A stretch of DNA of 64,000 bases from JBDFMH01 sp047238125 (GCF_047238125.1 NZ_JBDFMH010000001.1:1488001-1552000); one strand, 5' to 3'. Numbered from the stretch's first letter, positions 51,731-61,243 are shown. Translations and numbers: made by a program. Notes: generated by a model from the letters alone, not told the origin.

Positions 51731-53376
51731 GCTGCCGCCTGCCCCGCGCCGGCATTGAGCCGATCCCAGGTGCCGGCACCTATGCCGCGCTCGCGCAGCT
51801 CCTTCTTGCGTACCTTCTCGGTCGCGGTCTGCGGCAGCGCATCGATATATTCGATGTAGCGCGGCACCATGAAGGCGGGCAGCTGGCGTTCGCAATTCGC
51901 GATCAGTTCGGCTTGGGCGACGCTTGCGCCGGGCTTCAGCACGACGAACGCCATCACCTCATCCTCGCCCGCCGCTTCGTCCGCGCGGACGCCGACGACT
52001 GCGCACTCGGCGACCGCGGGATGCGCGCGCACGCCCGCCTCGACTTCGAACGACGAGATGTTCTCGCCGCGGCGGCGCAGCGCATCCTTCACCCGGTCCA
52101 CGAAATAATACCAGCCGTCGGCGTCGCGGCGCAGCCCGTCGCCGGTGTGGAACCACAGGTCCCGCCAGGCTTCGACCGTCTTTTCGGGCATGCCGAGATA
52201 TTCGCTGCAGATGATGCCGGGCGCCTTCGGCCGCACAAGCAGCTCGCCAGATTGCCCCTCGGGAACGTCCAGTCCGGTCTCGGGATCGGCCAGCCGCACC
52301 TCGAACCACTGATCGACCAGCACGCCCGATGCGCCGTCCGGCCGCGGCGCGCCAAGCGGCGTCATGAAGACGTTCGAGATCTCGGTCTGGCCGAAGCCGT
52401 CGACATAGTCGGACACGCCGAACCGCTCGGTAAAGCGTCGGCCGAGTTCGGGCGCGAGCGGTGCCGCATAGATGGTGCGCACTTTGTGGGTGCGGTCATC
52501 ATTGCTTGGCGGTTGCGCGAGGATGAAGGCCATCGTCGCGCCGAGCAGGTTGGTAACGGTGGCCCCGGACGTGCGCGCCCGCGACGCCCACTGCGATGCG
52601 CTGAACTTTGGATAGAGCACCACCCGCGCGCCTGCGATCAGCGCGGGATAGACCGTAAGGAACTGCGCGTTGCCGTGGAACAGCGGGAACGCCGTCATAT
52701 ACACGTCGTCCGGCCCCAGCCGGGTCAGCTGCACATCTTCCTCGGCGAAGAAATAGAATTGGGAGTGCGGCATCAGCACGCCCTTCGACACGCCGGTCGT
52801 GCCCGATGTCATCAGCACCGCCGCCGGATCGGACGGCGTGATCGTGACGCCGGGATCGGAGGCGTCGTCGGACACGATCGCGTCGAAGCCGATGGTACGG
52901 ATCCGCGCGAACGAAGGAGCCGACACGGGCGAGCCAGCCTCCACCAGCACGATCGTGTGCAGCAGCGGCAGATCATCCTCGATCTCGACCAGCCGGGCGG
53001 CGAGATCGGCCGTGCTGACGAGGATGCCCGCGCTGCTCAGCTGAAGCGGATGCGCCAGGAACCGCCCCTTGTAGGCGTCGCTAATCGCAACCTCGACCGC
53101 CCCGAGCTTCGCCAGCGCGAACCAGGCCTGGATGAATTCGAGGCAATTCGGCAGCAGCAGGCCGACCATGGCTCCCTTGCCGACGCCAAGCGAGGACAGG
53201 CCGTTCGCGATGCGGTTGGTCAGCGTATCGATCTGCTCATAGCTGAGCGTCTCGCCAGTCTCGCCCCATGTCAGGAAAGGGGAAGCGCCGCGTGCCGCGA
53301 CCTGCGCACGCAGAACGGCCGGCAGCGTCCAGCGATCACGCGGGAAGTGCGGCTCGAAATGCGGGAAGGTCAACAT
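51727..53376 (-). CDS. Acyl-CoA ligase (AMP-forming)
   Basis: A 549-residue adenylate-forming enzyme. The P-loop is MTSGTTGVSKGV, the adenine motif DGFGQTE, and the hinge RRRGENISSFEVE; the C-terminal lysine lies in ATEKVRKKEL. It activates an acid to its CoA thioester with ATP. It heads the nine-gene leftward operon. The start is uncertain: ATG 53376 has an AGAGGA upstream, though somewhat far; ATG 53433 would add 19 residues but place the start inside the AT-rich promoter element. The sequence resembles the carnitine/crotonobetaine-CoA ligase group; the true acid is unknown. Confidence 0.92.
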   Translation of the reverse strand: MLTFPHFEPHFPRDRWTLPAVLRAQVAARGASPFLTWGETGETLSYEQIDTLTNRIANGLSSLGVGKGAMVGLLLPNCLEFIQAWFALAKLGAVEVAISDAYKGRFLAHPLQLSSAGILVSTADLAARLVEIEDDLPLLHTIVLVEAGSPVSAPSFARIRTIGFDAIVSDDASDPGVTITPSDPAAVLMTSGTTGVSKGVLMPHSQFYFFAEEDVQLTRLGPDDVYMTAFPLFHGNAQFLTVYPALIAGARVVLYPKFSASQWASRARTSGATVTNLLGATMAFILAQPPSNDDRTHKVRTIYAAPLAPELGRRFTERFGVSDYVDGFGQTEISNVFMTPLGAPRPDGASGVLVDQWFEVRLADPETGLDVPEGQSGELLVRPKAPGIICSEYLGMPEKTVEAWRDLWFHTGDGLRRDADGWYYFVDRVKDALRRRGENISSFEVEAGVRAHPAVAECAVVGVRADEAAGEDEVMAFVVLKPGASVAQAELIANCERQLPAFMVPRYIEYIDALPQTATEKVRKKELRERGIGAGTWDRLNAGAGQAAA

Positions 53377-53412
53377 GGCAACGGCATCCTCTGCAGGCCT
53401 CGTCGCGAAGCT

Positions 53413-53453
53413 CGATATATTTTCGATTGGCATTCGTATACGCCGATACGCCG
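53413..53453. promoter_or_regulatory. Candidate promoter/operator of the CoA-pathway operon
   Basis: The 131 bases between the ligase and gntR contain CGATATATTTTCG (53413-53425) and a direct repeat of ATACGCCG (53438-53445 and 53446-53453), preceded by the palindrome CGTATACG (53435-53442). These resemble the sites at 34722-34749 and 61685-61708. They lie upstream of the ligase start and downstream of the gntR stop. Confidence 0.45.
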
Positions 53454-53507
53454 GACGCAAGCAAAAACTCCGGCCGTGCTCCGGTTTCGAGACGAAACTG
53501 CCCGGAT

Positions 53508-54257
53508 CTATTCGGTGTCGAGGCTGATCCCGCCGATCGCCATATATTCGGCCAGCACATCGCCCTGCACGGTGACGTGGCGGCGCATGATTTCCGCCGC
53601 CAGCGTGCCATTGCCTTCCAGGATCGCCTCCAGGATCCGGCCGTGATCGATCTGGTTGGCATCGGACCGCGCAGGCTGGCGCAGCTGGAAGCGGCGATAG
53701 GGCAAGGTATGCAGGGCCAGCTTGTCGGTCGTCTCGATCAGCACGCTGTTATGCGTCGCGCGCATGATCGTGTGGTGGAATCGGCGGCCGAGCCGCGCAT
53801 ATTCCGCCTCGTCCCCCCGCTCCAGCGCCACCGCCGCCTGCTCGTGCGCCTCGATCAGCTGCTTGCGCTCCTCCGGCCGGATGCGGGTCGCAGCGAAGCG
53901 CGCGCACAGCGCTTCCAGTTCGGAAATCGTTTCGAACATATGGATCAACCGGGGAAGGTGCAGTCGCGCCACGATCGCCCCGCGGCGCGCGCGCTTCTCG
54001 ATCAGACCGCTCTGGATCAGCTGCAGCATCGCCTCGCGCACCGGCGTGCGCGACACGCCGAACCGTTCGGCCAGTGCGTCCTCGTCGATCGGGGTGCCGG
54101 GCAGCAGCCGCCCGGTGAAGATGTCGCCCTCGATCGCCATCCGCACCGCGCTGGCATGCGTGATGCGCCCCTGCGGCTTGCCGTTGGTTTCGCTGACGGA
54201 CGCGCTCGACGGGAAATCGCGCTCGGCGTGCGTCAATCCGGTATCGAGGTCGGTCAT
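53508..54257 (-). CDS. GntR-family regulator, FadR/FCD subgroup
   Basis: A 249-residue regulator. The winged helix-turn-helix is DEDALAERFGVSRTPVREAML (about residues 58-78), and the C-terminal FCD helical domain has metal-binding-type His residues in RRFHHTIMRATHN. Such proteins bind acidic small molecules and usually repress catabolic operons. It lies between the cupin-containing operon and the ligase operon, so it is a good candidate to control the island through the TACGCC-type sites. Confidence 0.92.
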   Translation of the reverse strand: MTDLDTGLTHAERDFPSSASVSETNGKPQGRITHASAVRMAIEGDIFTGRLLPGTPIDEDALAERFGVSRTPVREAMLQLIQSGLIEKRARRGAIVARLHLPRLIHMFETISELEALCARFAATRIRPEERKQLIEAHEQAAVALERGDEAEYARLGRRFHHTIMRATHNSVLIETTDKLALHTLPYRRFQLRQPARSDANQIDHGRILEAILEGNGTLAAEIMRRHVTVQGDVLAEYMAIGGISLDTE

Positions 54258-54280
54258 CGTCGCATCCCGTGCGTCTGGTC

Positions 54281-55123
54281 TCATGGCTGTTTATACGCGC
54301 GCAGCGCCAGAATGCGAGCAGCGACCGGGGCCGGCATGCCGATCTCCACCCCCGCTGCACGGGCCAGCGCATTGGCCGCGCTGATCGCGCCGTCATGATA
54401 GCTCGACAGGCCATCACCCATCCGCGCGCCGCGCGCATCCACGGTGGCGCCGGCCAACCCGTCCGCCTCCACCATCTCCAGGCCGGCCATGCCCGAACGC
54501 TCGCGCCCGCCGCCGCCATCCGAACAGATGAAGCCGAACGGGCGCACCTGCCGCAGATACGGCACCGCGCTGCGCCCGGTGTGGCCCGCCGTCACCAGCA
54601 CGTTGTTGACATCCTCGGGCAGCCCGAACGCGATCGAATCGGTGCAGATCACCTGCCGCCCGTTCGCCAGCGTCTCCATCACCGTGCGGTTGGTGACCTG
54701 GCCCGCATCGGGTGCGCCCGGCCGGTTGGCGAGCATCAACCGCGCGGCCTCCGCCACCGGCATGCCCACCGCCACGCCGCAATCCTGCGCCGGGCGGTTG
54801 ACGAAACTCAGCACGCCGCGATCATGCAGATCGGCCCCGTCGCCCAGCCGTACCGTCATCACGTCCGCCACCGCAGCGGGAATGTTCAGCGCTTCCAGAT
54901 ACCAGAGCCCGGCGATCCCCGCCCCCGCCGGTCCGACCGCGCAATCGACGCCGATCGCCCCGCGCGGCCCCTGCGCCCCGATGAAACGCGCCGGCAGCAC
55001 GCCGCAATAGGAAGCGTTGACGACGACGTCGCGACCGCGATTGGCGGGCTCGACATGATAGGCCGAATCCATCGCCATCACGCGCCCGTCCGCGCCCTGC
55101 TGCATCATCCGCTGGTTGGTCAT
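54281..55123 (-). CDS. Unrecognised 280-residue protein with two copies of one domain
   Basis: I do not recognise the family. Two halves of about 100 residues align (31-132 and 172-274). In the first, VVVNASYCG, GAGIAGLWYLEALNIPAAV, RLGDGADLHDRGVLSFVN and VAVGMPVAEAARLML; in the second, VLVTAGHTG, RSGMAGLEMVEADGLAGATV, RMGDGLSSYHDGAISAAN and VEIGMPAPVAARILAL. There is no signal peptide or membrane helix. Conserved Asp/Gly loops in both halves suggest a two-lobed enzyme or binding protein. It lies 10 bases after a cupin gene and 23 before gntR, in one leftward set. Confidence 0.72.
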   Translation of the reverse strand: MTNQRMMQQGADGRVMAMDSAYHVEPANRGRDVVVNASYCGVLPARFIGAQGPRGAIGVDCAVGPAGAGIAGLWYLEALNIPAAVADVMTVRLGDGADLHDRGVLSFVNRPAQDCGVAVGMPVAEAARLMLANRPGAPDAGQVTNRTVMETLANGRQVICTDSIAFGLPEDVNNVLVTAGHTGRSAVPYLRQVRPFGFICSDGGGGRERSGMAGLEMVEADGLAGATVDARGARMGDGLSSYHDGAISAANALARAAGVEIGMPAPVAARILALRAYKQP

Positions 55124-55133
55124 GCGCTGCGCC

Positions 55134-55997
55134 TCAATCGAATGCGAAGCCGGTGGCGCGCGCATGGAAGAACAGCCCGCTATCCTGCACGATGAACGCC
55201 CGCGCCTGACGAGGTCCGCGGTTATGGATGGTATGCCGTGCCGCCGGTGGCGTAATCGTGACGAGGAAAGGCTGCCAATCGAACCGCGCGTCACCGGCGG
55301 TGGCATAGGTTTCGTCGCCAACCAGGACCAGCGAGATGGCCGCGGCGTTGTGCCGGTGGGCGCGCTGGTCGCCGCCAGCTTCCAGCGTGTTGATCGCAGC
55401 CACCATCGATGGCGTGATCGTGCCGTAAGCGCCCCCGCCCGGCCGGCTGAGGAACAGCGCCTTGCCGGTCAGATCCTCATCGGGATCGCGCTGATAGATG
55501 CCGCTCAGCTGCTCCTCGATCTCGGCCGCCGGAAAATGGGTCGCGGCGATCGCACCCGGCTGCGGCTGCGCCCCGTAGAAGCGCAGCGCGGGCGAATCGT
55601 CGGCCGCGAACAAGCGCGCCCCATCCGGCCCGGCATGGTGCGTGGCCGGCACCCCGCCCGGCAGCAGGAAGGCATCGCCCGCCGCCCAGCATATCTCGGC
55701 TCCACCGGCCCGGCTCGTGCCGCTGCCCGTCATGACATAGTGGATCACGCCGCTTGCCGCCGCTTCGTGCGTCAGCGATTCACCCGGTCTGATCGCCAGA
55801 TAGGCAGTCATCATCATCGGCGTGGTGGCGGGCCCGTCCGTCTCCAGCGTTTCGCCCAGATCGAGCGGGATCACGCCCGTCTCGACCTCGGGGTCCATCA
55901 CCCGCGCATGTTCGTCGACAAAGGCGTGGGGCGGCACCGCCGCCTGGCGCGTGCGGAACACGTTGATCGGTGTCAGGTAGCGCGGTTCGGATATCAT
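55134..55997 (-). CDS. Bicupin protein, gentisate dioxygenase-like
   Basis: A 287-residue protein with two cupin barrels. Domain 1 carries HYVMTGSGTSRAGG and WAAGDAFLLPGG without a full metal-binding His set; domain 2 has HRHNAAAISLVLVG and RHTIHNRGPRQARAF, a better candidate metal site. The pattern recalls gentisate/1-hydroxy-2-naphthoate 1,2-dioxygenase relatives, but it is shorter than typical ones (about 350 residues). It could be a ring-cleavage enzyme or a non-catalytic sensor. It overlaps the MFS 3 stop by 4 bases. Confidence 0.75.
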   Translation of the reverse strand: MISEPRYLTPINVFRTRQAAVPPHAFVDEHARVMDPEVETGVIPLDLGETLETDGPATTPMMMTAYLAIRPGESLTHEAAASGVIHYVMTGSGTSRAGGAEICWAAGDAFLLPGGVPATHHAGPDGARLFAADDSPALRFYGAQPQPGAIAATHFPAAEIEEQLSGIYQRDPDEDLTGKALFLSRPGGGAYGTITPSMVAAINTLEAGGDQRAHRHNAAAISLVLVGDETYATAGDARFDWQPFLVTITPPAARHTIHNRGPRQARAFIVQDSGLFFHARATGFAFD

Positions 55998-57385
55998 GGC
56001 TGCTCCTCGGCACAACGGCGATAGCCCTCGATCGATCGGCTGAGCATTACCAGCGACAGCGCCCCCGCGGTGCCGACGACCAGCGCCAGCGACAGACCCA
56101 CTTGCTGCGGGTCGGCGAACACCCGGTCGGTCACGAAGCCGACCAGCGTCGGCGCGAGCGCCAGCCCGGCCAGGCTGGCCGCGACGAAATAGATCGCACC
56201 GACGAAGCCGCGCATGCGATCATGCGTCACTTCCTGCAGCGCGGACGAGGCCAGCGACAGCGGCAGCGTGTAGGCAAAGGTCAGCAGGAACAGCAGCACA
56301 AGCAGCGCATTGGCCGACGGCATGAACGGGATCAGCACGACCAGCGGCAATGTCATCGCCACACCCATGCGCGCGCCCCTTACCGATGCCTCGCGGTGGC
56401 CGCGGCGCTTGGCCAGCGCGCCAAGATAAGGTCCGCACAGCATGCCCGACACACCGGCCACCAGCGAAACCAGGCCCAGCTGCACGCCCACCTGCTCGGT
56501 CGTGAGATCGAACCGGCGCGCCAGCAGCGACGGCGCCCAGGCGGGCACCGCATAGATCGCCATGACGTGCAGGCCGATGCCAATGTAGAAATTGCCGTAG
56601 AAGCGCGCCCGGTCCCGCAGATAACGGAACGCCGGTGCGAAGCCGGGCGCCGCCACGCCGCCTGTGTCGACCGCGCGTTCGCGCGGGGGTTCGCGCACTG
56701 TAAGGATCAGCAGCACCGGCAGCACGCCGCTCGCGCTGATGATGATGAGGGTCATCTGCCACGGGGCCAGCACGCCGACCAGCGGCAGCACGATCGGCCC
56801 GGCCCGTTCCAGCGCGCCGATCACCAGCCCGCCGAACAGCAGCGAAAGCCCACCGCCCACGAACGGGCCCAGCAGCATGATGCTCATCGCCCGCGGCAGC
56901 CTGTCGCGCGTGAAATAGGCGGCGACCAGTGCCGCACAGGCGGGATAGATGCCGGCTTCCGCCGCACCCACGCCCATCCGCGTGATGAACAGCTGTTCGT
57001 AGGTCTGTGCCAGGCCACCGGCCATCGAGCACAGGCTCCACAGCACGCCGCAGCCCAGGATGATCATCCGGCGATTGCCATGATCGATCCAGCGCCCGAA
57101 CGGGATCGCCAGCAGGATGTGGATGCTGGCGAAGGCAAAGCCGATCAGCATGCTGACGGAAGTGTCGCTCAGCCCGAAATCCGCCTTGATGGGCCCGACC
57201 AGCAGATTGATCAGCTGGCGATCGATGAACGACACCATCTGGCACAGCGCCAGTACGCCGGCCGCATACCAGGCGCGCGCATCATCACGCACGAACGGGC
57301 GCACGGTTCGTGCCGGCGCTGGGTCGGAAACGGGCAGGACCGCGGCGTCGACGGGCGCGATCATCTGGTCTGGGGTGTTGCGCAT
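55994..57385 (-). CDS. MFS transporter 3
   Basis: A 463-residue MFS carrier with about 12 helices, FIDRQLINLLVGPI in the first helix region and RWIDHGNRRM in the 2-3 loop, clearly related to MFS 2. It heads the leftward set MFS-cupin-280aa protein-GntR, divergent from receptor 3. A role as inner-membrane importer for the ligand of receptor 3 is inferred from this back-to-back arrangement. ATG 57385 was chosen; an upstream in-frame start adds 21 non-family residues. Confidence 0.87.
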   Translation of the reverse strand: MRNTPDQMIAPVDAAVLPVSDPAPARTVRPFVRDDARAWYAAGVLALCQMVSFIDRQLINLLVGPIKADFGLSDTSVSMLIGFAFASIHILLAIPFGRWIDHGNRRMIILGCGVLWSLCSMAGGLAQTYEQLFITRMGVGAAEAGIYPACAALVAAYFTRDRLPRAMSIMLLGPFVGGGLSLLFGGLVIGALERAGPIVLPLVGVLAPWQMTLIIISASGVLPVLLILTVREPPRERAVDTGGVAAPGFAPAFRYLRDRARFYGNFYIGIGLHVMAIYAVPAWAPSLLARRFDLTTEQVGVQLGLVSLVAGVSGMLCGPYLGALAKRRGHREASVRGARMGVAMTLPLVVLIPFMPSANALLVLLFLLTFAYTLPLSLASSALQEVTHDRMRGFVGAIYFVAASLAGLALAPTLVGFVTDRVFADPQQVGLSLALVVGTAGALSLVMLSRSIEGYRRCAEEQP

Positions 57386-57494
57386 GCGGGCGCCATCATC
57401 CTCTCCGTCCCGTCGCCCGTCCACTGCAGGCTTGCCGCGCTCTAACAATTTTTACGCGATCGGTGCAAGCACCGTATAAGCTTATTGCCCTTTG

Positions 57495-57506
57495 CGTATA
57501 TTTTCG
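57495..57506 (+). promoter_or_regulatory. AT-rich element upstream of receptor 3
   Basis: CGTATATTTTCG lies in the 173-base interval between the divergent MFS 3 and receptor 3 genes, 52 bases before the receptor start. It matches elements at 34722, 53413 and (minus strand) 61685. A GCGTAT half-site overlaps it at 57494-57499. Confidence 0.4.
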
Positions 57507-57558
57507 TCATGAGTCGCGCCACAGGCGCCCAAGAAGCGTCGACCAGCGAGAGGACACT

Positions 57559-60030
57559 ATGACCACGATCAGCCGCGTTGCCGCCCTCAGCCTTGCCCTG
57601 CTGTCCACAACGACGCTCGCGCAGACCGTGGATGCGCCGGCGACCCCCGCCGATGCAACACCGGCCGAGGCGGATGCGGCAGCGGCCGGCGGCATCGAGG
57701 ACATCGTCGTCACCGCGCGCCGCCGCGAGGAGTCGTCGCAGAACATCCCGGTCGCCGTCACCGCATTGACCGGCAAGCAGATCGACCAGCAGAATCTGAC
57801 CAGCTTCGAAAAGCTTGGCGCCTACACGCCGCAGCTGACGATCGCGCGCTCGGCAAACGGATCGGGAGGGCAGATCACGTTGCGCGGTATCGGGTCCAAT
57901 CCGGGCTCGATCGGCATCGAACAGTCGGTCGCCGTGATCGTCGATGGCGTCTATTATGGTCAGGGCCGGATCATCAATGAAGGCTTCTTCGATCTGGCCG
58001 GTCTGGAGATCTTGAAGGGTCCACAATCGCTTTTCTACGGCAAGAATGCCACTGCCGGCGTGATCTCGCTCACGACAGCCAACCCCACCGATACGTTCCA
58101 GGCCCGTGCGCGACTGGGTTATGAGTTCAACGCCCAGCAAGTCTACACTGAGGGCTTTGTCTCCGGCCCGATCGGCGAGGATCTGGGCATCCGCGTCGCC
58201 GCGCGCGCGTCGAAGATGTTCGGCGGGCTGATCAAGAATGTGTCCAACACGACCAGCTTCAATCTACGCGACGTTGCCACCGGCGCGCTGATCCCGACCA
58301 CGGCCCCGCCCGGTATCCGCGACGTGCCCGGCGAGCGCGAACTGCTCGGCCGCGTCACGCTGCAGTGGCAGGCCAGCGACGATCTGACCGCAACCTTGAA
58401 GCTGAGCGCCAACAGCAACAATACCAACAACCCCGCCTGGAACGGGGTGATTGCGCGCTGTGCGAACGGGTTCAGCTTCCTCGACAAGGTCACGCCCTGC
58501 GAGCGCAAGTTCGTGATCCACCAAAATCGTTTTCCGGTGGGCGTTGGCGATAGTTTCCCGATCGTCGGTGCCGATGGCGATACCTTCAACCGGTATCAGA
58601 GCTACAATGCCACCGGCACGCTGGAATATGCGGGCGACGCGATCGGGATCACGGGCGTCGTCAACTACAACAAGAATATCAACAAGCTGGCTGTGGATGC
58701 CGACAATCAGTCGTTCGGCGCGGTCAACGTTTATGCGACCGAACGCGTTGCCTATAATGCCTTCTCGGCGGAAGTTCGCGCGCTCACCAAGTCCGAAGGT
58801 CCGGTCAACGTGCTGCTCGGCGGCTATTATCAGAGCACAAAGCGCGACTTCGACCAGTTCGCCTTCAACGCGAATTTGATGAACAGCGCAGCCCCGGATC
58901 CCAAATATACCTATGTCGCCTTCTCCAAGGATTCGGAAACCGAAGGCGAGACACTGTCCGCCTATGGCCAGCTGATCTGGGAAGTGGTGCCGCGCGTCGA
59001 GCTCACCGGCGGCGTGCGTTACATTCACGAGACGAAGGACAGCTATTTCTTCCAGCCCTACGTCAATCCCGCGCTCCGCGCACCGACCGGTCGGTTCGTG
59101 CAGGGCACGCGCGACACGAACGTGATCGAGGCCGCCCAGACCTTCAACAACTGGTCGCCCGAAGCCACGATCACCTGGCGCCCGACCGACGACCTGACGC
59201 TCTATGCCAACTACAAGACCGCCTATAAGTCCGGGGGCTTTTCCAACAGCGCGCTCAACACCGTACTGGGATCGCCGAGCGATCTCGTCTTCGAGCCCGA
59301 AAAGGTGAAGGGCTTCGAAGGTGGCGTGAAGAGCACCCTGGCGGACCGTCAGCTGCGCGCCAATCTGGCGATCTACAGCTATAGGTATGACGGCTTCCAG
59401 ATCGATTTTCAGAACTCGCAGACCTTTGCCTTCGTCACCACCAACGCCGGTTCGGTGAAGGCCCGCGGTGCGGAGCTGGAGCTGCAGTTCCAGCCGCGCG
59501 CGGTGCCCGAAGTGACGCTGCGGAGCGCGATCAACTATAACCGTGCGCGCTACGGCGACTTCCTGGCGCCATGCTATTCCGGCCAGTCGCTCGCGATGGG
59601 ATGCACGCCGGGCTCCTATCGCGGGGGCAATGGCCAGCAGCTGCGCGGCAAGCCCACAACAAATTCGCCCGAATGGACCGCATCGCTCGGCGGCTCCTAT
59701 GAAACCGATGTCGGCCAGGGCAACATGCTGCAGCTGACGATCGACAGCCGTTACAGCGACAGCTATTTCGCCTCCGCCTTCAACAGCCCGCTGTCACGTC
59801 AGGGCTCCTATGTGAACCTCGATGCTTCTTTGCGACTGCGCACACCCGACAATCGCTGGGAATTCGCGGTGATCGGCAAGAATCTGACCAACAATTTCGT
59901 GATCACCGGCGCGCAGGATGCGCCCTCCACCGGATCGGGTACCGGCACCAACAATGCGGTGTTGGCTGATCAGCGCAGCTATGTATCGCTGCCGCGCACG
60001 GTGCAGGCGCAGGTCACCTTCAATTTCTGA
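57559..60030 (+). CDS. TonB-dependent receptor 3
   Basis: An 823-residue outer-membrane receptor with a signal peptide (about 20 residues, ending LAQ), TonB-box region DIVVTARRR, plug blocks QSVAVIVDGVYYGQG and LEILKGPQSLFYGKN, and a barrel ending AQVTFNF. It is a close paralogue of receptor 2. AGAGGACACT precedes ATG 57559. It is followed in the same direction by a thiolase-like gene (37-base gap) and so may be cotranscribed with the retro-aldolase-like pair. Ligand unknown. Confidence 0.93.
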   Translation: MTTISRVAALSLALLSTTTLAQTVDAPATPADATPAEADAAAAGGIEDIVVTARRREESSQNIPVAVTALTGKQIDQQNLTSFEKLGAYTPQLTIARSANGSGGQITLRGIGSNPGSIGIEQSVAVIVDGVYYGQGRIINEGFFDLAGLEILKGPQSLFYGKNATAGVISLTTANPTDTFQARARLGYEFNAQQVYTEGFVSGPIGEDLGIRVAARASKMFGGLIKNVSNTTSFNLRDVATGALIPTTAPPGIRDVPGERELLGRVTLQWQASDDLTATLKLSANSNNTNNPAWNGVIARCANGFSFLDKVTPCERKFVIHQNRFPVGVGDSFPIVGADGDTFNRYQSYNATGTLEYAGDAIGITGVVNYNKNINKLAVDADNQSFGAVNVYATERVAYNAFSAEVRALTKSEGPVNVLLGGYYQSTKRDFDQFAFNANLMNSAAPDPKYTYVAFSKDSETEGETLSAYGQLIWEVVPRVELTGGVRYIHETKDSYFFQPYVNPALRAPTGRFVQGTRDTNVIEAAQTFNNWSPEATITWRPTDDLTLYANYKTAYKSGGFSNSALNTVLGSPSDLVFEPEKVKGFEGGVKSTLADRQLRANLAIYSYRYDGFQIDFQNSQTFAFVTTNAGSVKARGAELELQFQPRAVPEVTLRSAINYNRARYGDFLAPCYSGQSLAMGCTPGSYRGGNGQQLRGKPTTNSPEWTASLGGSYETDVGQGNMLQLTIDSRYSDSYFASAFNSPLSRQGSYVNLDASLRLRTPDNRWEFAVIGKNLTNNFVITGAQDAPSTGSGTGTNNAVLADQRSYVSLPRTVQAQVTFNF

Positions 60031-60067
60031 TGGCAGCGGCAGGGGCGCTGGCGCAGGATCGAAGGGC

Positions 60068-61243
60068 ATGACCGATCATCCCCTTCGCGATCGCACCGCG
60101 ATCGTCGGCGTCGGCGCCACGCGCTATTGGAAGCGCGGCCGCAGCGCTCCGCAGACGCTGGACGAACTGATCGGCCAAGCGATCATCGCCGCGGCCGACG
60201 ATGCCGGCCTGGCCGTGCCCGCGATCGACGGCTTCGCTTATTATGCCGGCGGCTTCGATACCGCGCTGCTGGCTGAGACGTTGGGCATCCCCGAGATCCG
60301 CTTCACTGCATCGCTGACCGGATCGGGCGGCGGATCGGCAGGTGCGGTCGGACTGGCGGCGGCCGCGATCGTGGCGGGCATGGCCGAGACGATCGTGGTG
60401 GTCGGTGCCAACCAGCAGGGCGCGCAGCGGTTCGGTTCGATCACCGCCAGCTATCCGCCAACGCCCGAGAACGCCTTTTTCGCGACATCCGGGCTGGTCG
60501 GTCCGGGCCATATGTTCGCCTTGCTCGCCCGCCGCCACATGCATCTTTACGGCACGACGCGCGAACAGTTTGCCGAAGTAGCGCTTTCGACCCGCCACAA
60601 TGCTGTCACCAATCCCGAAGCGGTGATGCGCACGCCACTGACGCTGGACGATTATCTCGCTGCGCCGATGATCGCCGATCCGCACTGCCTGTACGACTTC
60701 TGCCTGGAAACGGACGGTGCGGTTGCCGTGATCATCACGTCGGCCGAACGCGCGCGCGATCTGCGCCGCCCGCCCGTGTCGGTGCTGGCCAGCACGCATG
60801 GCGGGTCGCGCGAATGGGGCAGATCACTCTACTGGATGAACATGCCCGACGAGACGTTCGCGTCCTCCGGTCATGCGCCCGTCGCGCGCAGGCTGTGGGA
60901 CGCAGCGGGCATTGGGCCGCATGAAGTCGATGTCGCGCAGATCTACGATCATTTCACGTCGCAGGTGATCATGCAGCTCGAGGATTACGGCTTCTGCCCC
61001 AAGGGCGAAGGCGGCCGCTTCGTGGCCGATGGCGCGATCCGGCGGGAAGGCGGATCGATCCCGACCAACACCGACGGCGGCCAGCTTTCGGCGGGCTATG
61101 TCTGGGGCATGACGCATGTCCGCGAGGCGGTCGAGCAGCTGCGCGGCACCGCGGTGAACCAGGTGCCCGATGCCGATGTCGCGCTCGTCACCGGCGGGCC
61201 GTCCTCGCTGCCGCTGAGCGGCCTGCTGCTGAGGCGCGCATGA
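60068..61243 (+). CDS. Thiolase-like protein (lipid-transfer/retro-aldolase type)
   Basis: A 391-residue thiolase-fold protein that lacks the nucleophilic Cys: the corresponding loop reads SLTGSGGGSAGAVG. The C-terminal part has VAQIYDHFTSQVI and GGSIPTNTDGGQLSAGYVWGMTH. This is the pattern of SCP-x/Ltp-like proteins, some of which act as retro-aldolases in steroid side-chain degradation together with a DUF35 partner. The DUF35 gene overlaps by 4 bases, giving strong context. Aldolase activity is inferred from family and partner. Confidence 0.85.
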   Translation: MTDHPLRDRTAIVGVGATRYWKRGRSAPQTLDELIGQAIIAAADDAGLAVPAIDGFAYYAGGFDTALLAETLGIPEIRFTASLTGSGGGSAGAVGLAAAAIVAGMAETIVVVGANQQGAQRFGSITASYPPTPENAFFATSGLVGPGHMFALLARRHMHLYGTTREQFAEVALSTRHNAVTNPEAVMRTPLTLDDYLAAPMIADPHCLYDFCLETDGAVAVIITSAERARDLRRPPVSVLASTHGGSREWGRSLYWMNMPDETFASSGHAPVARRLWDAAGIGPHEVDVAQIYDHFTSQVIMQLEDYGFCPKGEGGRFVADGAIRREGGSIPTNTDGGQLSAGYVWGMTHVREAVEQLRGTAVNQVPDADVALVTGGPSSLPLSGLLLRRA

